Below, one piece after another: positions 1-6,465 of a stretch of DNA of 64,000 nucleotides. The position numbers were made by a program, and so were the translations under genes. Source of the DNA: Cellvibrio zantedeschiae (GTDB taxonomy: Bacteria; Pseudomonadota; Gammaproteobacteria; Pseudomonadales; Cellvibrionaceae); NCBI RefSeq assembly GCF_014652535.1, contig NZ_BMYZ01000002.1, forward strand, positions 496,001 through 560,000, written 5' to 3'. Below the pieces are notes generated by a model. That model saw only the letters and a program-made list of their open reading frames with translations. It had not been told where the DNA came from and did no database searches. Numbering within the stretch: the first letter of the stretch is position 1; every line of letters starts with the position of its first letter.

Positions 1-150
1 GAGCTCTTTCTTTCGCCAGTATTCAACTGATTCCCGGCTTACCGGTCCTTCTTCGTTGGCTGTTCCGATGTAAAAGCCGGCCGCCGACTCCAAAACCTGT
101 AGTGGCAATCTGATCTGACAATGCGTTTTGGCAAGAAAACCTACCTTCAT
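1..150 (-). CDS. Partial hypothetical protein, ICE leader-linked gene 0
   Basis: The first 50 codons of a minus-strand gene that runs off the left edge of the window. The start is the ATG at 148-150, preceded by a near-perfect ribosome binding site (AAGGAGGT, about 6 nt upstream). The visible residues begin MKVGFLAKTH and include a stretch GFYIGTANEEGPVSRES followed by EYW. I do not recognise the family; small proteins with a GFYIGT and SRES pattern occur on plasmids and ICEs, but I cannot name a function. It is the first of four genes that each follow the repeated structured leader described below, so it is probably co-regulated with the DUF3577 and antirestriction genes. The C-terminal part is not visible. 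Confidence 0.7.
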   Translation of the reverse strand, partial: MKVGFLAKTHCQIRLPLQVLESAAGFYIGTANEEGPVSRESVEYWRKKEL

Positions 151-307
151 AATGAACCTCCTTAATTAAAGAAATCCATTAGGTGCCGTCATCCCATTGG
201 ATGAATGACCCAATGGGAGTGACAAAAATAAGCGCAATAAAATTCGACCCTATTGCAGCGCTTGTGAGGATCTTTTTAAAGTCACAACGGAAGCCGTTGC
301 CGCTTTA
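151..307 (-). promoter_or_regulatory. Structured 5' leader, copy L0 (divergent copy)
   Basis: Leader between its promoter and the gene starting at 150. Helices seen on the minus-strand RNA: P1 277-307 (outer TAAAG/CTTTA plus CAACGG/CCGTTG); P2 246-272 (GATCCT pairing with AGGGTC around a loop with CACAAGCGCTG); P5 193-217 (CCCATTGG/CCAATGGG, extended by an outer GTCA/TGAC). P3 and P4 of the other copies are not found here, and the ribosome binding site is not obviously hidden. P1 and P2 align with L1 and L2 almost base for base in the loop, so homology is clear even though the 3' half has diverged. Confidence 0.65.
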
Positions 308-309
308 AA

Positions 310-338
310 ATCTTCAATAAAGATGAATGCTTTGTAAA
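310..338 (-). promoter_or_regulatory. Putative sigma70 promoter of leader L0
   Basis: Minus-strand -35 TTTACA (333-338) and -10 GAAGAT (310-315) with a 17-nt spacer, placed just upstream of helix P1. The individual boxes are weak. The main support is that all four leader copies have a 17-nt-spaced candidate in the same position relative to P1. Confidence 0.4.
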
Positions 339-589
339 AAACACCCATGTTTATTAGAGATTTATTCGCGTCCATGCGAATAGAAACTTATCTGAATTCG
401 TCGCCGTGAATTACCAACAAGTTAACCATCGAGCACGGTCAAGTCCGCACAACGATTCACGTCAATTTTGCTCGCGGACGGACGCGGTTTAGGTGGGATT
501 TTGCGGCACTACGAACAGTCAGTGCGCTGAGAGTGAATCACGATAATGTACATGATCCATTGTCAACACACTGAAAATCCCGAAGATAA
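339..589. other. Gene-free stretch upstream of leader L0
   Basis: No credible gene. A perfect small hairpin lies at 364-381 (ATTCGC/GCGAAT). An imperfect inverted repeat GATAATG (542-548) and CATTGTC (558-564) with a 9-nt spacer could be an operator. Otherwise I see nothing that explains this stretch. Confidence 0.4.
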
Positions 590-900
590 GATGGCCCGGA
601 CGTTTACACATCCAGGGCCATGTTTTGATGGGAAGGTATCGCATCTCACTGCGATTGATACGCTGGGGGCAGTTAGAGCCAGTGGGGAGGACGCCAGCCA
701 AGGCAACCACCAGCTCACCCAACGAAAAGATACAAGGATCGTAAAACGATGCGGCAATTAAACCTCGTTCGAGCCGCCAAACCCCTAAGGGCTAAAGGTC
801 GCGGAAACAGCCGCGTCTGGAGAATCGTCATGGTGAAAATGTCGTTTTAACAACATTTTGGCCATGACGCCTCTGGGATGGAGTAATCCATCCCCGAAGC
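590..900. other. Hairpin-dense noncoding region, candidate structured RNA or origin element
   Basis: About 310 bp with no convincing gene but many inverted repeats: 592-620 (TGGCCCGGA with TCC-A-GGGCCA), 638-655 (ATCGCA/TGCGAT), 738-750 (ATCGT/ACGAT), 764-773 (CTCG/CGAG) inside a GCGGC/GCCGC pair, 800-815 (CGCGG/CCGCG), 826-869 (about 15 paired bases, CGTCATGG and AAAATGT arms with one 2-nt internal loop), and 875-894 (GGGATGGA/TCCATCCC with a GTAA loop). It lies just after the DUF3577 stop. It could be a noncoding RNA, a conjugation or replication origin element, or in its last hairpin a terminator for the DUF3577 gene. No U-tract follows that hairpin. Confidence 0.45.
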
Positions 901-935
901 ATACATGGCGCGCCAAACCAACACAATCCTACATC

Positions 936-1751
936 CTAATGGGGTTGTTGATAGGTGCGCTGTTGAGCAAATTGCTGGTTCGTTGAGCGAAATGCACCTT
1001 GCGGTTTATTGAACTCAAACTCCCAAGCTGTAGCCGCCTTGTTCCAGCGATATCCGAGTGATTTAAGCTCGGCCACCTTGGCCTGGAAATCCGGGTGGCT
1101 TTTATCCAGTCTCACAGAGGGTAATACCCAGGCTGTGAGATCTCTCGCCCAGCGATAACCCTCTCCCTTCAGGCGTTCCTTCGTAATTTCGAAGTTTGGC
1201 TCCGTCTGGGACAGTTGAACCACGAAAGGGCGATTGTTTGGAGCTTGCGAGGTAGGCTCTTGCGCTAGCTGAGCATTCCGAGCAGATCCTTGAGCATGTA
1301 CACCAAAATCGGTTGTAGTGGCTTTTTCATTCCGCTTCAGCTTCATCGTCTGATCACCCACTTTGAGATGGAGGATATTGATAAGCTTTGCCGAATAGTT
1401 AACCCCTAACTTACCTGGTGTCTGGCTTTCGGGACCGTACACAAATGGTTTTGCACGGTAGTCCGCCAGTCGTAAGCCAACGAATACTTTTGTGTCCGGA
1501 TCGTTAATGTGCTCCACAAACGGCAGCAGTTCATTAAGGGCCTTTTCACAAGGTATTTTCAACGAGATGAAAGTCTTATCAGGGTTGAGTGGATTTCCTT
1601 CCAGCATGCAAAAATTTGCAGACCAGAAAGGAGCAAAATCCTGACCGGACTTCGGGTTAACCAATTCAAGTGAATCAAGGTAACCCAAACCTTCAGTATG
1701 GGCGTTGAAATAATTTATTGGGGCTGATTGAGCTTTGGAATTCGAAATCAT
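936..1751 (-). CDS. STY4534-type ICE replication protein, DUF3577
   Basis: A 271-residue protein. The first ~125 residues fit DUF3577 (STY4534 family, found in PFGI-1/SPI-7 class ICEs): a YFNAHTEGLGYLDSL motif, a central FVGLRLADYRAKPF segment, and a GVNYSAKLINI strand. The C-terminal half is less usual: after a linker rich in Gln, Ala and Asn come two related segments, GYRWARDLTAW and GYRWNKAATAW, about 45 residues apart, then a Gln-rich tail. The start is the ATG at 1751 because the ribosome binding site (GGAG) sits 7 nt upstream; the longer open frame would read through the leader RNA. The exact biochemical role of DUF3577 is unknown to me; replication-associated is the family label. It has its own promoter and structured leader (L1). 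Confidence 0.8.
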   Translation of the reverse strand: MISNSKAQSAPINYFNAHTEGLGYLDSLELVNPKSGQDFAPFWSANFCMLEGNPLNPDKTFISLKIPCEKALNELLPFVEHINDPDTKVFVGLRLADYRAKPFVYGPESQTPGKLGVNYSAKLINILHLKVGDQTMKLKRNEKATTTDFGVHAQGSARNAQLAQEPTSQAPNNRPFVVQLSQTEPNFEITKERLKGEGYRWARDLTAWVLPSVRLDKSHPDFQAKVAELKSLGYRWNKAATAWEFEFNKPQGAFRSTNQQFAQQRTYQQPH

Positions 1752-1940
1752 GTTAATTCTCCGGGGGTAGAAAAAGAAAAACCCGGAGGCAACAGACTCC
1801 CGACGGGAGTAGTTCCCATCGGGCAAGATGAAGAAGCCAAAGCTTCAGAAATGAATATAAACGCCGTCTTTCGACACGATCCCATTACAGCGCTTGTGGG
1901 GATCTCTTAAAAGGCTCAACGAATAGCCGTTGAAGCTCTT
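1752..1940 (-). promoter_or_regulatory. Structured 5' leader, copy L1
   Basis: Minus-strand RNA helices, 5' to 3': P1 1909-1940 (12 of 13 pairs); P2 1878-1904 (GATCCC/GGGATC closing a loop with CACAAGCGCTGTAAT); P3 1866-1875 (GTC-GAAA-GAC, a GNRA loop); P4 1833-1846 (GAAGC/GCTTC); P5 1799-1823 (CCCGATGGG/CCCGTCGGG with one G-U); P6 1759-1788 (CTCCGGG/CCCGGAG), whose 3' arm contains the ribosome binding site of the DUF3577 gene. The G-U in P5 is only a pair on the minus-strand RNA (A-C on the other strand), which fixes the direction of transcription. Confidence 0.75.
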
Positions 1941-1949
1941 ACAAATGAA

Positions 1950-1978
1950 ATGGTAGTCAACCTCGTTGCGCATCGCAA
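1950..1978 (-). promoter_or_regulatory. Putative sigma70 promoter of leader L1
   Basis: Minus-strand -35 TTGCGA (1973-1978), 17-nt spacer, -10 TACCAT (1950-1955). A start site about 7 nt further would fall at the first base of helix P1, as in L2 and L3. Confidence 0.5.
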
Positions 1979-2046
1979 GCATAGAAGGTGATCTAGTCGA
2001 GATTCGGGGAAGTTGGCGTGGGGTACGTCTTACTGAATCAAAAAAT

Positions 2047-2076
2047 AAAATCCCCGGGTTAACGCTCGGGGATTTT
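2047..2076 (-). terminator. Intrinsic terminator after the gene at 2094-2816
   Basis: A perfect 10-bp stem AAAATCCCCG / CGGGGATTTT with a 10-nt loop; on the minus strand it is followed by TTTTATTTTTTG-like U-rich sequence (2040-2050). It lies 18 bp past the stop codon of the preceding gene and isolates that gene from leader L1 downstream. Confidence 0.85.
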
Positions 2077-2093
2077 ATAGTTTGATAAATACA

Positions 2094-2816
2094 TCACGCT
2101 GCAGCGTTCGCATCAGAATCAGGTAATTCAGTTGAAGCGAAATAAGCATCGACATTTGCAGTCACTGCTGTCATCAACTCAACGTGAAAATCTAACTCGA
2201 TTTTCGCACGACGCGTTGCAAGAGTTTCCTTATCGGCAATTCCTGCTCCGAGCAGCTTTTCTTTATCAGCTTCTATCCGTGGGGACAGTTGCTCTTTAGG
2301 GCTAACAGATTTAACTTCATTTCCGTTCTGACGCAGGCTTGCACCGTGATCAGCGTAAGCGCGAGTAGCACCTGGACGCTGGCCGTAAGTAGCAAACATG
2401 TTCAGTTCGGTGTGAACACCAATCTCAGCATTTACAAGTTTGCGCACGAGCATTTGAGCAGCTTCCTGAGACAGATTGACAGAAACGTAGTAACGCTCCT
2501 CTCCATCTTTCAAGCCCACATTGAGGTACGGTGTTGGGCGGCCATCAACATCACGCTCGATAACGCGGGCACTGTTAAGAATGCCTGATACATTAATCGG
2601 CGTAATACCTTTTTGACGCAAAAAATCCAGAGCCTTTGCAGACGCCGAATCGCCTTTATTGCCCTTGTACCCCTTTTTAGCTTCTTCGTCGCCAACGAGT
2701 GCTTTCGCATCGCTGATGAGCGCCTCAGATTCTGGGGTGGAAAAATACAGCATTCCCAAGAATGCACTGTAACGCAAGTTAAAAGCGGAATGATTGGTTT
2801 TGGTTTGAATAGCCAT
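2094..2816 (-). CDS. Hypothetical ICE protein, leader-linked gene 2
   Basis: A 240-residue soluble protein with no signal peptide or membrane segment. I do not recognise the family. Visible features: N-terminal MAIQTKTNHSAFNLRYSAFLG, a Lys/Gly-rich middle (KKGYKGNKGDSA), a strand-rich segment around PYLNVGLKDGEERYYVSVNLS, and a charged C-terminal helix ending in DSDANAAA. The start is the ATG at 2816, with GGAGA 7-8 nt upstream; the longer frame to 2912 would translate the leader. It stands between two genes with the same type of leader and has its own terminator, so it is a monocistronic cassette. Its place next to DUF3577 and antirestriction genes suggests a role in element establishment or DNA handling, but that is only context. 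Confidence 0.7.
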   Translation of the reverse strand: MAIQTKTNHSAFNLRYSAFLGMLYFSTPESEALISDAKALVGDEEAKKGYKGNKGDSASAKALDFLRQKGITPINVSGILNSARVIERDVDGRPTPYLNVGLKDGEERYYVSVNLSQEAAQMLVRKLVNAEIGVHTELNMFATYGQRPGATRAYADHGASLRQNGNEVKSVSPKEQLSPRIEADKEKLLGAGIADKETLATRRAKIELDFHVELMTAVTANVDAYFASTELPDSDANAAA

Positions 2817-3012
2817 GATGTTATCTCCGGGATAGAAAAATAAAAAAGCCCGAAGAGAAAACTGACCCCCGATGGGAGTAGTTTTCCCATCGGGCAATGA
2901 TGATGAAGCCAAAGCTTCAGATTAGTGAGTCTAAACGCGGTCTTGCGACTTGATCCCTTTGCAGCGTTTATGGGGACCTCTATAAAGGTTCAACGAACGC
3001 CGTTGATGCCTT
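2817..3012 (-). promoter_or_regulatory. Structured 5' leader, copy L2
   Basis: Helices on the minus-strand RNA: P1 2984-3012 (AAGG/CCTT, 2-nt internal loop, TCAACG/CGTTGA); P2 2952-2978 (GGTCCC/GGGATC, loop CATAAACGCTGCAAA); P3 2940-2949 (GTC-GCAA-GAC, GNRA); P4 2905-2918 (GAAGC/GCTTC); P5 2868-2894 (perfect CCCGATGGG/CCCATCGGG); P6 2825-2855 (CTTCGGG/CCCGGAG with one G-U), again covering the ribosome binding site. The P6 wobble pairs only on the minus strand. Compared with L1, P2 shows a base change that keeps pairing through G-U. Confidence 0.75.
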
Positions 3013-3021
3013 AACACACTC

Positions 3022-3050
3022 AGTCTAGCGCTAACCCTAAATGGGTTCAA
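3022..3050 (-). promoter_or_regulatory. Putative sigma70 promoter of leader L2
   Basis: Minus-strand -35 TTGAAC (3045-3050), 17-nt spacer, -10 TAGACT (3022-3027), about 9 nt before helix P1. Confidence 0.55.
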
Positions 3051-3077
3051 GATGAAACAGCGGAAATGGCGAGTGCA

Positions 3078-3497
3078 TTACTCGACAGCCCACCATATTT
3101 TCTCCCACTCAGGATGCGATTGGTAAAAGCTAGAAAGCCACATGTGATGAAGCGCCAATCGCGGATCCTCATCAGCGAGGAAGCAGAACGTGTACATACT
3201 GCAGATAATACCGAAAGCGTCTTTGGACACCACGCCGGAATAGTTTCGTCCGAATGGCAAATCAATAAGGAAGTTTTCTCCGGAGCTGGGTGCCATGTAA
3301 AAGCCACCGTTACCGAGCTCGAAAAAATCCCACTGATCAAAAACGTATTTGGCACAGATTCTTTCAGCAATATGGTGCGTGAAGTTCTCGAAACGGAAGT
3401 GCGCTTTTGGAAAATGCAAAGCAAGCACTTTTGCTCGATCCTGTTCAGGAACCTTTACAGAAAAAACGGAATTAGGCGAAACGGCCAAGCATGACAT
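3078..3497 (-). CDS. ArdB/KlcA-family antirestriction protein
   Basis: A 139-residue protein. It matches the ArdB/KlcA family, which protects incoming conjugative DNA from type I restriction: a WDFFELGNGGFYMAP motif at about residues 55-70, then a DAFGIICSMYTFCFL segment and a C-terminal HPEWEKIWWAVE end, in the same order and at about the family length (140 residues). The start is the ATG at 3497, with AGGAGA 8 nt upstream in the leader. It is the first gene transcribed of the four leader-controlled cassettes. It has a structured leader (L3) whose last helix can fully hide the ribosome binding site. This fits a gene that should be switched on transiently, for example after entry into a new host; that timing is inference. 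Confidence 0.82.
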   Translation of the reverse strand: MSCLAVSPNSVFSVKVPEQDRAKVLALHFPKAHFRFENFTHHIAERICAKYVFDQWDFFELGNGGFYMAPSSGENFLIDLPFGRNYSGVVSKDAFGIICSMYTFCFLADEDPRLALHHMWLSSFYQSHPEWEKIWWAVE

Positions 3498-3683
3498 AGT
3501 TATCTCCTGTAGAAATGAAAAAACCCGAGGAGATAAACTTGTCCCGTTGGGAAAATTTATCCCAACGGGTTTGTATCTGACGTTGAGGCTTACGCCTCGA
3601 ACTTGATGATAAGCACAACCTTTCGGTTTGACTCTGTTGCGGTGCTATTGAAAGTCTACTAACAAGTCCAGCATTGCTGAGCT
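3498..3683 (-). promoter_or_regulatory. Structured 5' leader, copy L3
   Basis: Helices on the minus-strand RNA: P1 3665-3683 (AG-TCAGC/GCTGGACT); P2 3630-3656 (GACTTT/AGAGTC); P3 3617-3628 (AACC-GAAA-GGTT, GNRA); P4 3585-3598 (GAGGC/GCCTC); P5 3543-3569 (CCCGTTGGG/CCCAACGGG); P6 3500-3536 (TTATCTCCT/AGGAGATAA, 9 bp, covering the ribosome binding site). The sequence is the most diverged of the complete copies, yet every helix is kept by compensatory changes: P4 GAAGC/GCTTC becomes GAGGC/GCCTC, P5 swaps an A-T for a T-A pair, P2 and P3 are rewritten but still pair. That is direct evidence of a conserved RNA fold. Confidence 0.78.
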
Positions 3684-3690
3684 TGGAAAA

Positions 3691-3719
3691 ATATTAAATC
3701 CAATTTCAATTAATCACAA
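3691..3719 (-). promoter_or_regulatory. Putative sigma70 promoter of leader L3
   Basis: Minus-strand -35 TTGTGA (3714-3719), 17-nt spacer, -10 TAATAT (3691-3696); the best -10 of the four. It overlaps the 3' end of the upstream gene (stop at 3710). Confidence 0.6.
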
Positions 3720-4105
3720 GTGACTATAGCGACATCTTTGTACTGAAAATATTTTTCCGCTAATTCCGAAAATAGAATCTTTTGAAATCCCAGATTTCCG
3801 GTTTCACTTTCGTAACATATTTCGCATTCCCTATCGACTTTAGAGTTCCCAAGATAGTTCAAAAACTGCATATATGCATCGCTGTTCATGTCCGGACAAG
3901 CCGCTAAGCTTCGTGCAATTTGGTTGATAATCCGCTGGCGCGTTCGATAGCGCCGAGACCGATTGGCCGACTGCTTTCTTTTCATTTCTGGAGTCGAAAT
4001 GACTGGGCGTCCGCGCAACTTGGCGATACCAAATGCATCCTCCGTGCGTTGGTCAAATTTATCTTTCATTTTTGCTAGTGGCACCAGAAATTTGCGTGAC
4101 GTCAC
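3710..4105 (-). CDS. Hypothetical basic protein with RGRP / Arg-rich segment
   Basis: 131 residues from a GTG start at 4105; an ATG at 4069 (MKDKFDQRTED) is an alternative, and neither has a strong ribosome binding site. A GRP motif followed by a very basic helix (KRKQSANRSRRYRTRQR, about residues 42-58 from the GTG) suggests nucleic-acid binding. The C-terminal half is acidic and has two Cys (ECEIC). I do not recognise a family. The stop overlaps the promoter of leader L3. It lies 16 bp downstream of the DUF2786 gene and may share its transcript. Confidence 0.55.
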   Translation of the reverse strand: MTSRKFLVPLAKMKDKFDQRTEDAFGIAKLRGRPVISTPEMKRKQSANRSRRYRTRQRIINQIARSLAACPDMNSDAYMQFLNYLGNSKVDRECEICYESETGNLGFQKILFSELAEKYFQYKDVAIVTCD

Positions 4106-4121
4106 GCCTAATGTTCGTAGA

Positions 4122-4808
4122 TCAAGTACTCAGCAATTCCAGCTGTTCCCGATGATCCTGCCCCATGGCTCTATGAATCTTAGCGCTGGCACCAGCGTTC
4201 CGGCCTGCGTGTGCGGCACTCAAATCTCGCTTGGTAACTTTGCGAGTCTCCAATGTTATGTTGACTACCTCTGGGTATTGTTTCGCAATATACGCAGAGA
4301 TAATTTCGTCGGCCGCTGGATCAGCTTCTGCAAATTTCGCGATTACATTCCAGACCGACGTAACCCAATGCTCCGCAAAGATTTCACCTTGGCGCCGTTT
4401 GGAAGAAAGTCGGCAACGGGAGGACATGGCTGCAACGTAATTGCGCCTATCCTGGATAAGTTGACGATGCAGAACATCGAACGTGTAGGTAGCAAAGTCC
4501 GGTTGATTTCCAACGCCGATAATCACTGCTTCTTTTCGAATCAATTTTTCGGTGATAACGGTGCAGGAGAACGCCTGAGCGCAGGTATTGGCTAATTTAA
4601 TCAGCCAAGTTGGCGGGCGTACACCGATGTTAAAGCGGGAGGTGACGGCAGCAGACGCGATGATGTCGGCCCTTCCTAGGTTATGGGCTGCCATTAAGGC
4701 CTTCGCCTGGCGCCAAGCAATTTCAGCTTCATGTGGATTGGAAGATTTTGCCATTGCCAAGCACTTGGATATTTTTTCCATAATGCGTTGATTAATATTT
4801 TCTGTCAT
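4122..4808 (-). CDS. DUF2786 domain protein
   Basis: 228 residues, start ATG at 4808 with a strong GGAGGAG ribosome binding site. The N-terminal ~40 residues fit DUF2786 (IMEKISKCLAMAKS, then EAEIAWRQAKALMAAHNL), a short helical domain common in phage and ICE proteins. The rest has an alpha/beta segment around the motif VIIGVGNQPDFATYTFDVLHR, and a C-terminal region with AHAGRNAGASAKI. The molecular function of the family is not known to me. It belongs to the ICE accessory block between traT and the antirestriction gene. Confidence 0.7.
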   Translation of the reverse strand: MTENINQRIMEKISKCLAMAKSSNPHEAEIAWRQAKALMAAHNLGRADIIASAAVTSRFNIGVRPPTWLIKLANTCAQAFSCTVITEKLIRKEAVIIGVGNQPDFATYTFDVLHRQLIQDRRNYVAAMSSRCRLSSKRRQGEIFAEHWVTSVWNVIAKFAEADPAADEIISAYIAKQYPEVVNITLETRKVTKRDLSAAHAGRNAGASAKIHRAMGQDHREQLELLST

Positions 4809-4824
4809 GTCTCCTCCGCTACTT

Positions 4825-5550
4825 TCAGAAATTTATTAATTTTGTAACAGGGCATGTAGCAGTCGGCATTTGAAACTCACCGCGCCGAAGACGAGTGCGC
4901 CTATCAATTATTTCTTCAACAGTTAATTGGGATGGTTGTTCTGGATAACTTGCGCCGGTCGGATTCAAATATGGTCCGTTGTGGTCATAGGTTGGATGGA
5001 AATATTCGCTCCAAATCGAGATGTCGTCCTTGCAGCCGAAATATCTGTAGATATGGATGAGATCTCTCGCAACTTCATTTTTTTTACCTGCGTCAAACGA
5101 GAGCCTGAAGGCGCTTAACGCACCGGAATAGTTAGAAGCTCTAGCCTGAGCTTCCGCTCTTCGTAATAAACCGATTGGTGATTTTCCGACGTATTGATCC
5201 CATTCACTGGCTAGCTGAAATGTGCGTTCCTCATCGTAGACGTTTGCCTGAATAAACGAGTCTATATTTCTGTAAGCCACCAAGGTCGAAATCACTTTGG
5301 AACTGTTAAATTGTCTTTTGCAATCCCAGTCATCAATCTTCATGCATTCAATAAGTACCATCCTTAGTCTTTCGAAGTTTGATTGGGTTGGTGAGGTTGT
5401 ATATTCTGCAATTGCGGCGTTTGTCTCTGAATCGATTTTCACCTCATGCAAAGTCGATCTCAAAAATAAATAGATAATAGCAACTGCCAGAAATATTCCA
5501 ACTAGAATATCCCACCTAAATTTTTCAAAAAAAAGCGATTTTAAGTTCAT
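4825..5550 (-). CDS. Hypothetical membrane-anchored protein
   Basis: 241 residues from the ATG at 5550; the frame stays open to 5616 but only with a TTG start. One N-terminal membrane helix (about residues 14-33, ILVGIFLAVAIIYLFL) is followed by a soluble, mostly helical domain of about 200 residues that includes ALSAFRLSFDAGKKNEVARDLIHIYRY-like helices reminiscent of Sel1/TPR repeats, though I cannot count clear repeats. Four Cys occur in the soluble part. No family recognised. It lies between traT and the DUF2786 gene on the ICE. Confidence 0.6.
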   Translation of the reverse strand: MNLKSLFFEKFRWDILVGIFLAVAIIYLFLRSTLHEVKIDSETNAAIAEYTTSPTQSNFERLRMVLIECMKIDDWDCKRQFNSSKVISTLVAYRNIDSFIQANVYDEERTFQLASEWDQYVGKSPIGLLRRAEAQARASNYSGALSAFRLSFDAGKKNEVARDLIHIYRYFGCKDDISIWSEYFHPTYDHNGPYLNPTGASYPEQPSQLTVEEIIDRRTRLRRGEFQMPTATCPVTKLINF

Positions 5551-5691
5551 GGCATTATCCGAAAAGAGACCGCCCCGGATCACCGGGATGATCAAGCAGA
5601 CCGCGCTAACGATCAATTCAAATACTGTGGTAGAAATTTGGTAAAAATGCCCTCCATGGCGCAGGGTAAAGCGATTAATTTATATGCAGGA

Positions 5692-6441
5692 TTAAAAGAA
5701 GCCTGCTATAGCGGCCGAGGTTTTTTTATACATCGGGTCTTGAGCTTCTTCGAGTTTTAGATTTGATTTATTTGCTGTCGTCACTATGCGCGTTGCATAT
5801 TCTTTTTGGTTGGATTGTTCGGTGGAGGATTGATGAACGCCACCGTTGTCCGAAACTTTCGTAGTAATGCTCGTGTCGCGGGTCACTAACACGCCTGACT
5901 TTGCGCGCTCTTTGATTTGTACATCGCATACAAGCATGTAGGTGACATCTTTTACCAATGCGCCACTGATCAAATCGGTTGCACCACCGACGACAGCGCC
6001 AGCAAGAGCGCCTTTGTAGCCATTGTTGGTCGCCCCTCCAATTGCGGCGCCCGCCAAGACGCCTCCACCCTGATACCCTCTGCCAAGCGCCTGCTGTGAT
6101 GCGGTAGGCGATGCTTTCTCCAGGTTAAGAACGAAGGCGCTCAGTACGTATTGCGCTTTTTCTGGATCGTCGATAATTTTGTAGCCATTGGAGTTCGTTG
6201 AGAAGGAATCTATAAGTAGGCGTTTAAACACGGCGCGATCAAATTCCTGCACACCGCTTTTAACATCAACATAAATAGTTCTCTTTTCGGGCGATACCGG
6301 ATCCACGAAAATTGCTGTGCTCGTTTTGGTTTGGACATCAAGATCTTTTTTGGAAATGGCAACTTCGGTTGCTGCGCAACCCATTAAAGTTGCGACTATT
6401 GAAAATGCCGATATCAATTTAACGTGTCGCAAAATACGCAT
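5692..6441 (-). CDS. traT: TraT-family surface exclusion lipoprotein
   Basis: 249 residues with a lipoprotein signal peptide (lipobox LMGC, Cys22). It is clearly related to TraT of F-like plasmids: the N-terminal KKDLDVQTKTS, the Gly/Ala-rich hydrophobic centre with GYQGGGVLAGAAIGGA, the YMLVCDVQIKER strand and the C-terminal EYATRIVTTANKSNLKLEEA all fall where TraT has them, and the length is the same. TraT sits in the outer membrane, blocks mating-pair stabilisation with cells already carrying the element, and gives serum resistance in enterobacteria. The start is the ATG at 6441 with AGGAG upstream. On this ICE it would provide entry exclusion. Confidence 0.88.
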   Translation of the reverse strand: MRILRHVKLISAFSIVATLMGCAATEVAISKKDLDVQTKTSTAIFVDPVSPEKRTIYVDVKSGVQEFDRAVFKRLLIDSFSTNSNGYKIIDDPEKAQYVLSAFVLNLEKASPTASQQALGRGYQGGGVLAGAAIGGATNNGYKGALAGAVVGGATDLISGALVKDVTYMLVCDVQIKERAKSGVLVTRDTSITTKVSDNGGVHQSSTEQSNQKEYATRIVTTANKSNLKLEEAQDPMYKKTSAAIAGFF

Positions 6442-6465
6442 AAAAAACTCCTGTTTCTAAATTAA

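Noticed and set aside
519-761. Short open frames on both strands within the hairpin-rich region
   Set aside because: They overlap each other on both strands, have no good ribosome binding site, and read across the inverted repeats; composition is not protein-like.
2817-2912. Extended N-terminus of the gene 2 protein reading through leader L2
   Set aside because: The region forms helices P5 and P6 with strand-specific G-U pairs, and the ribosome binding site fits the ATG at 2816.
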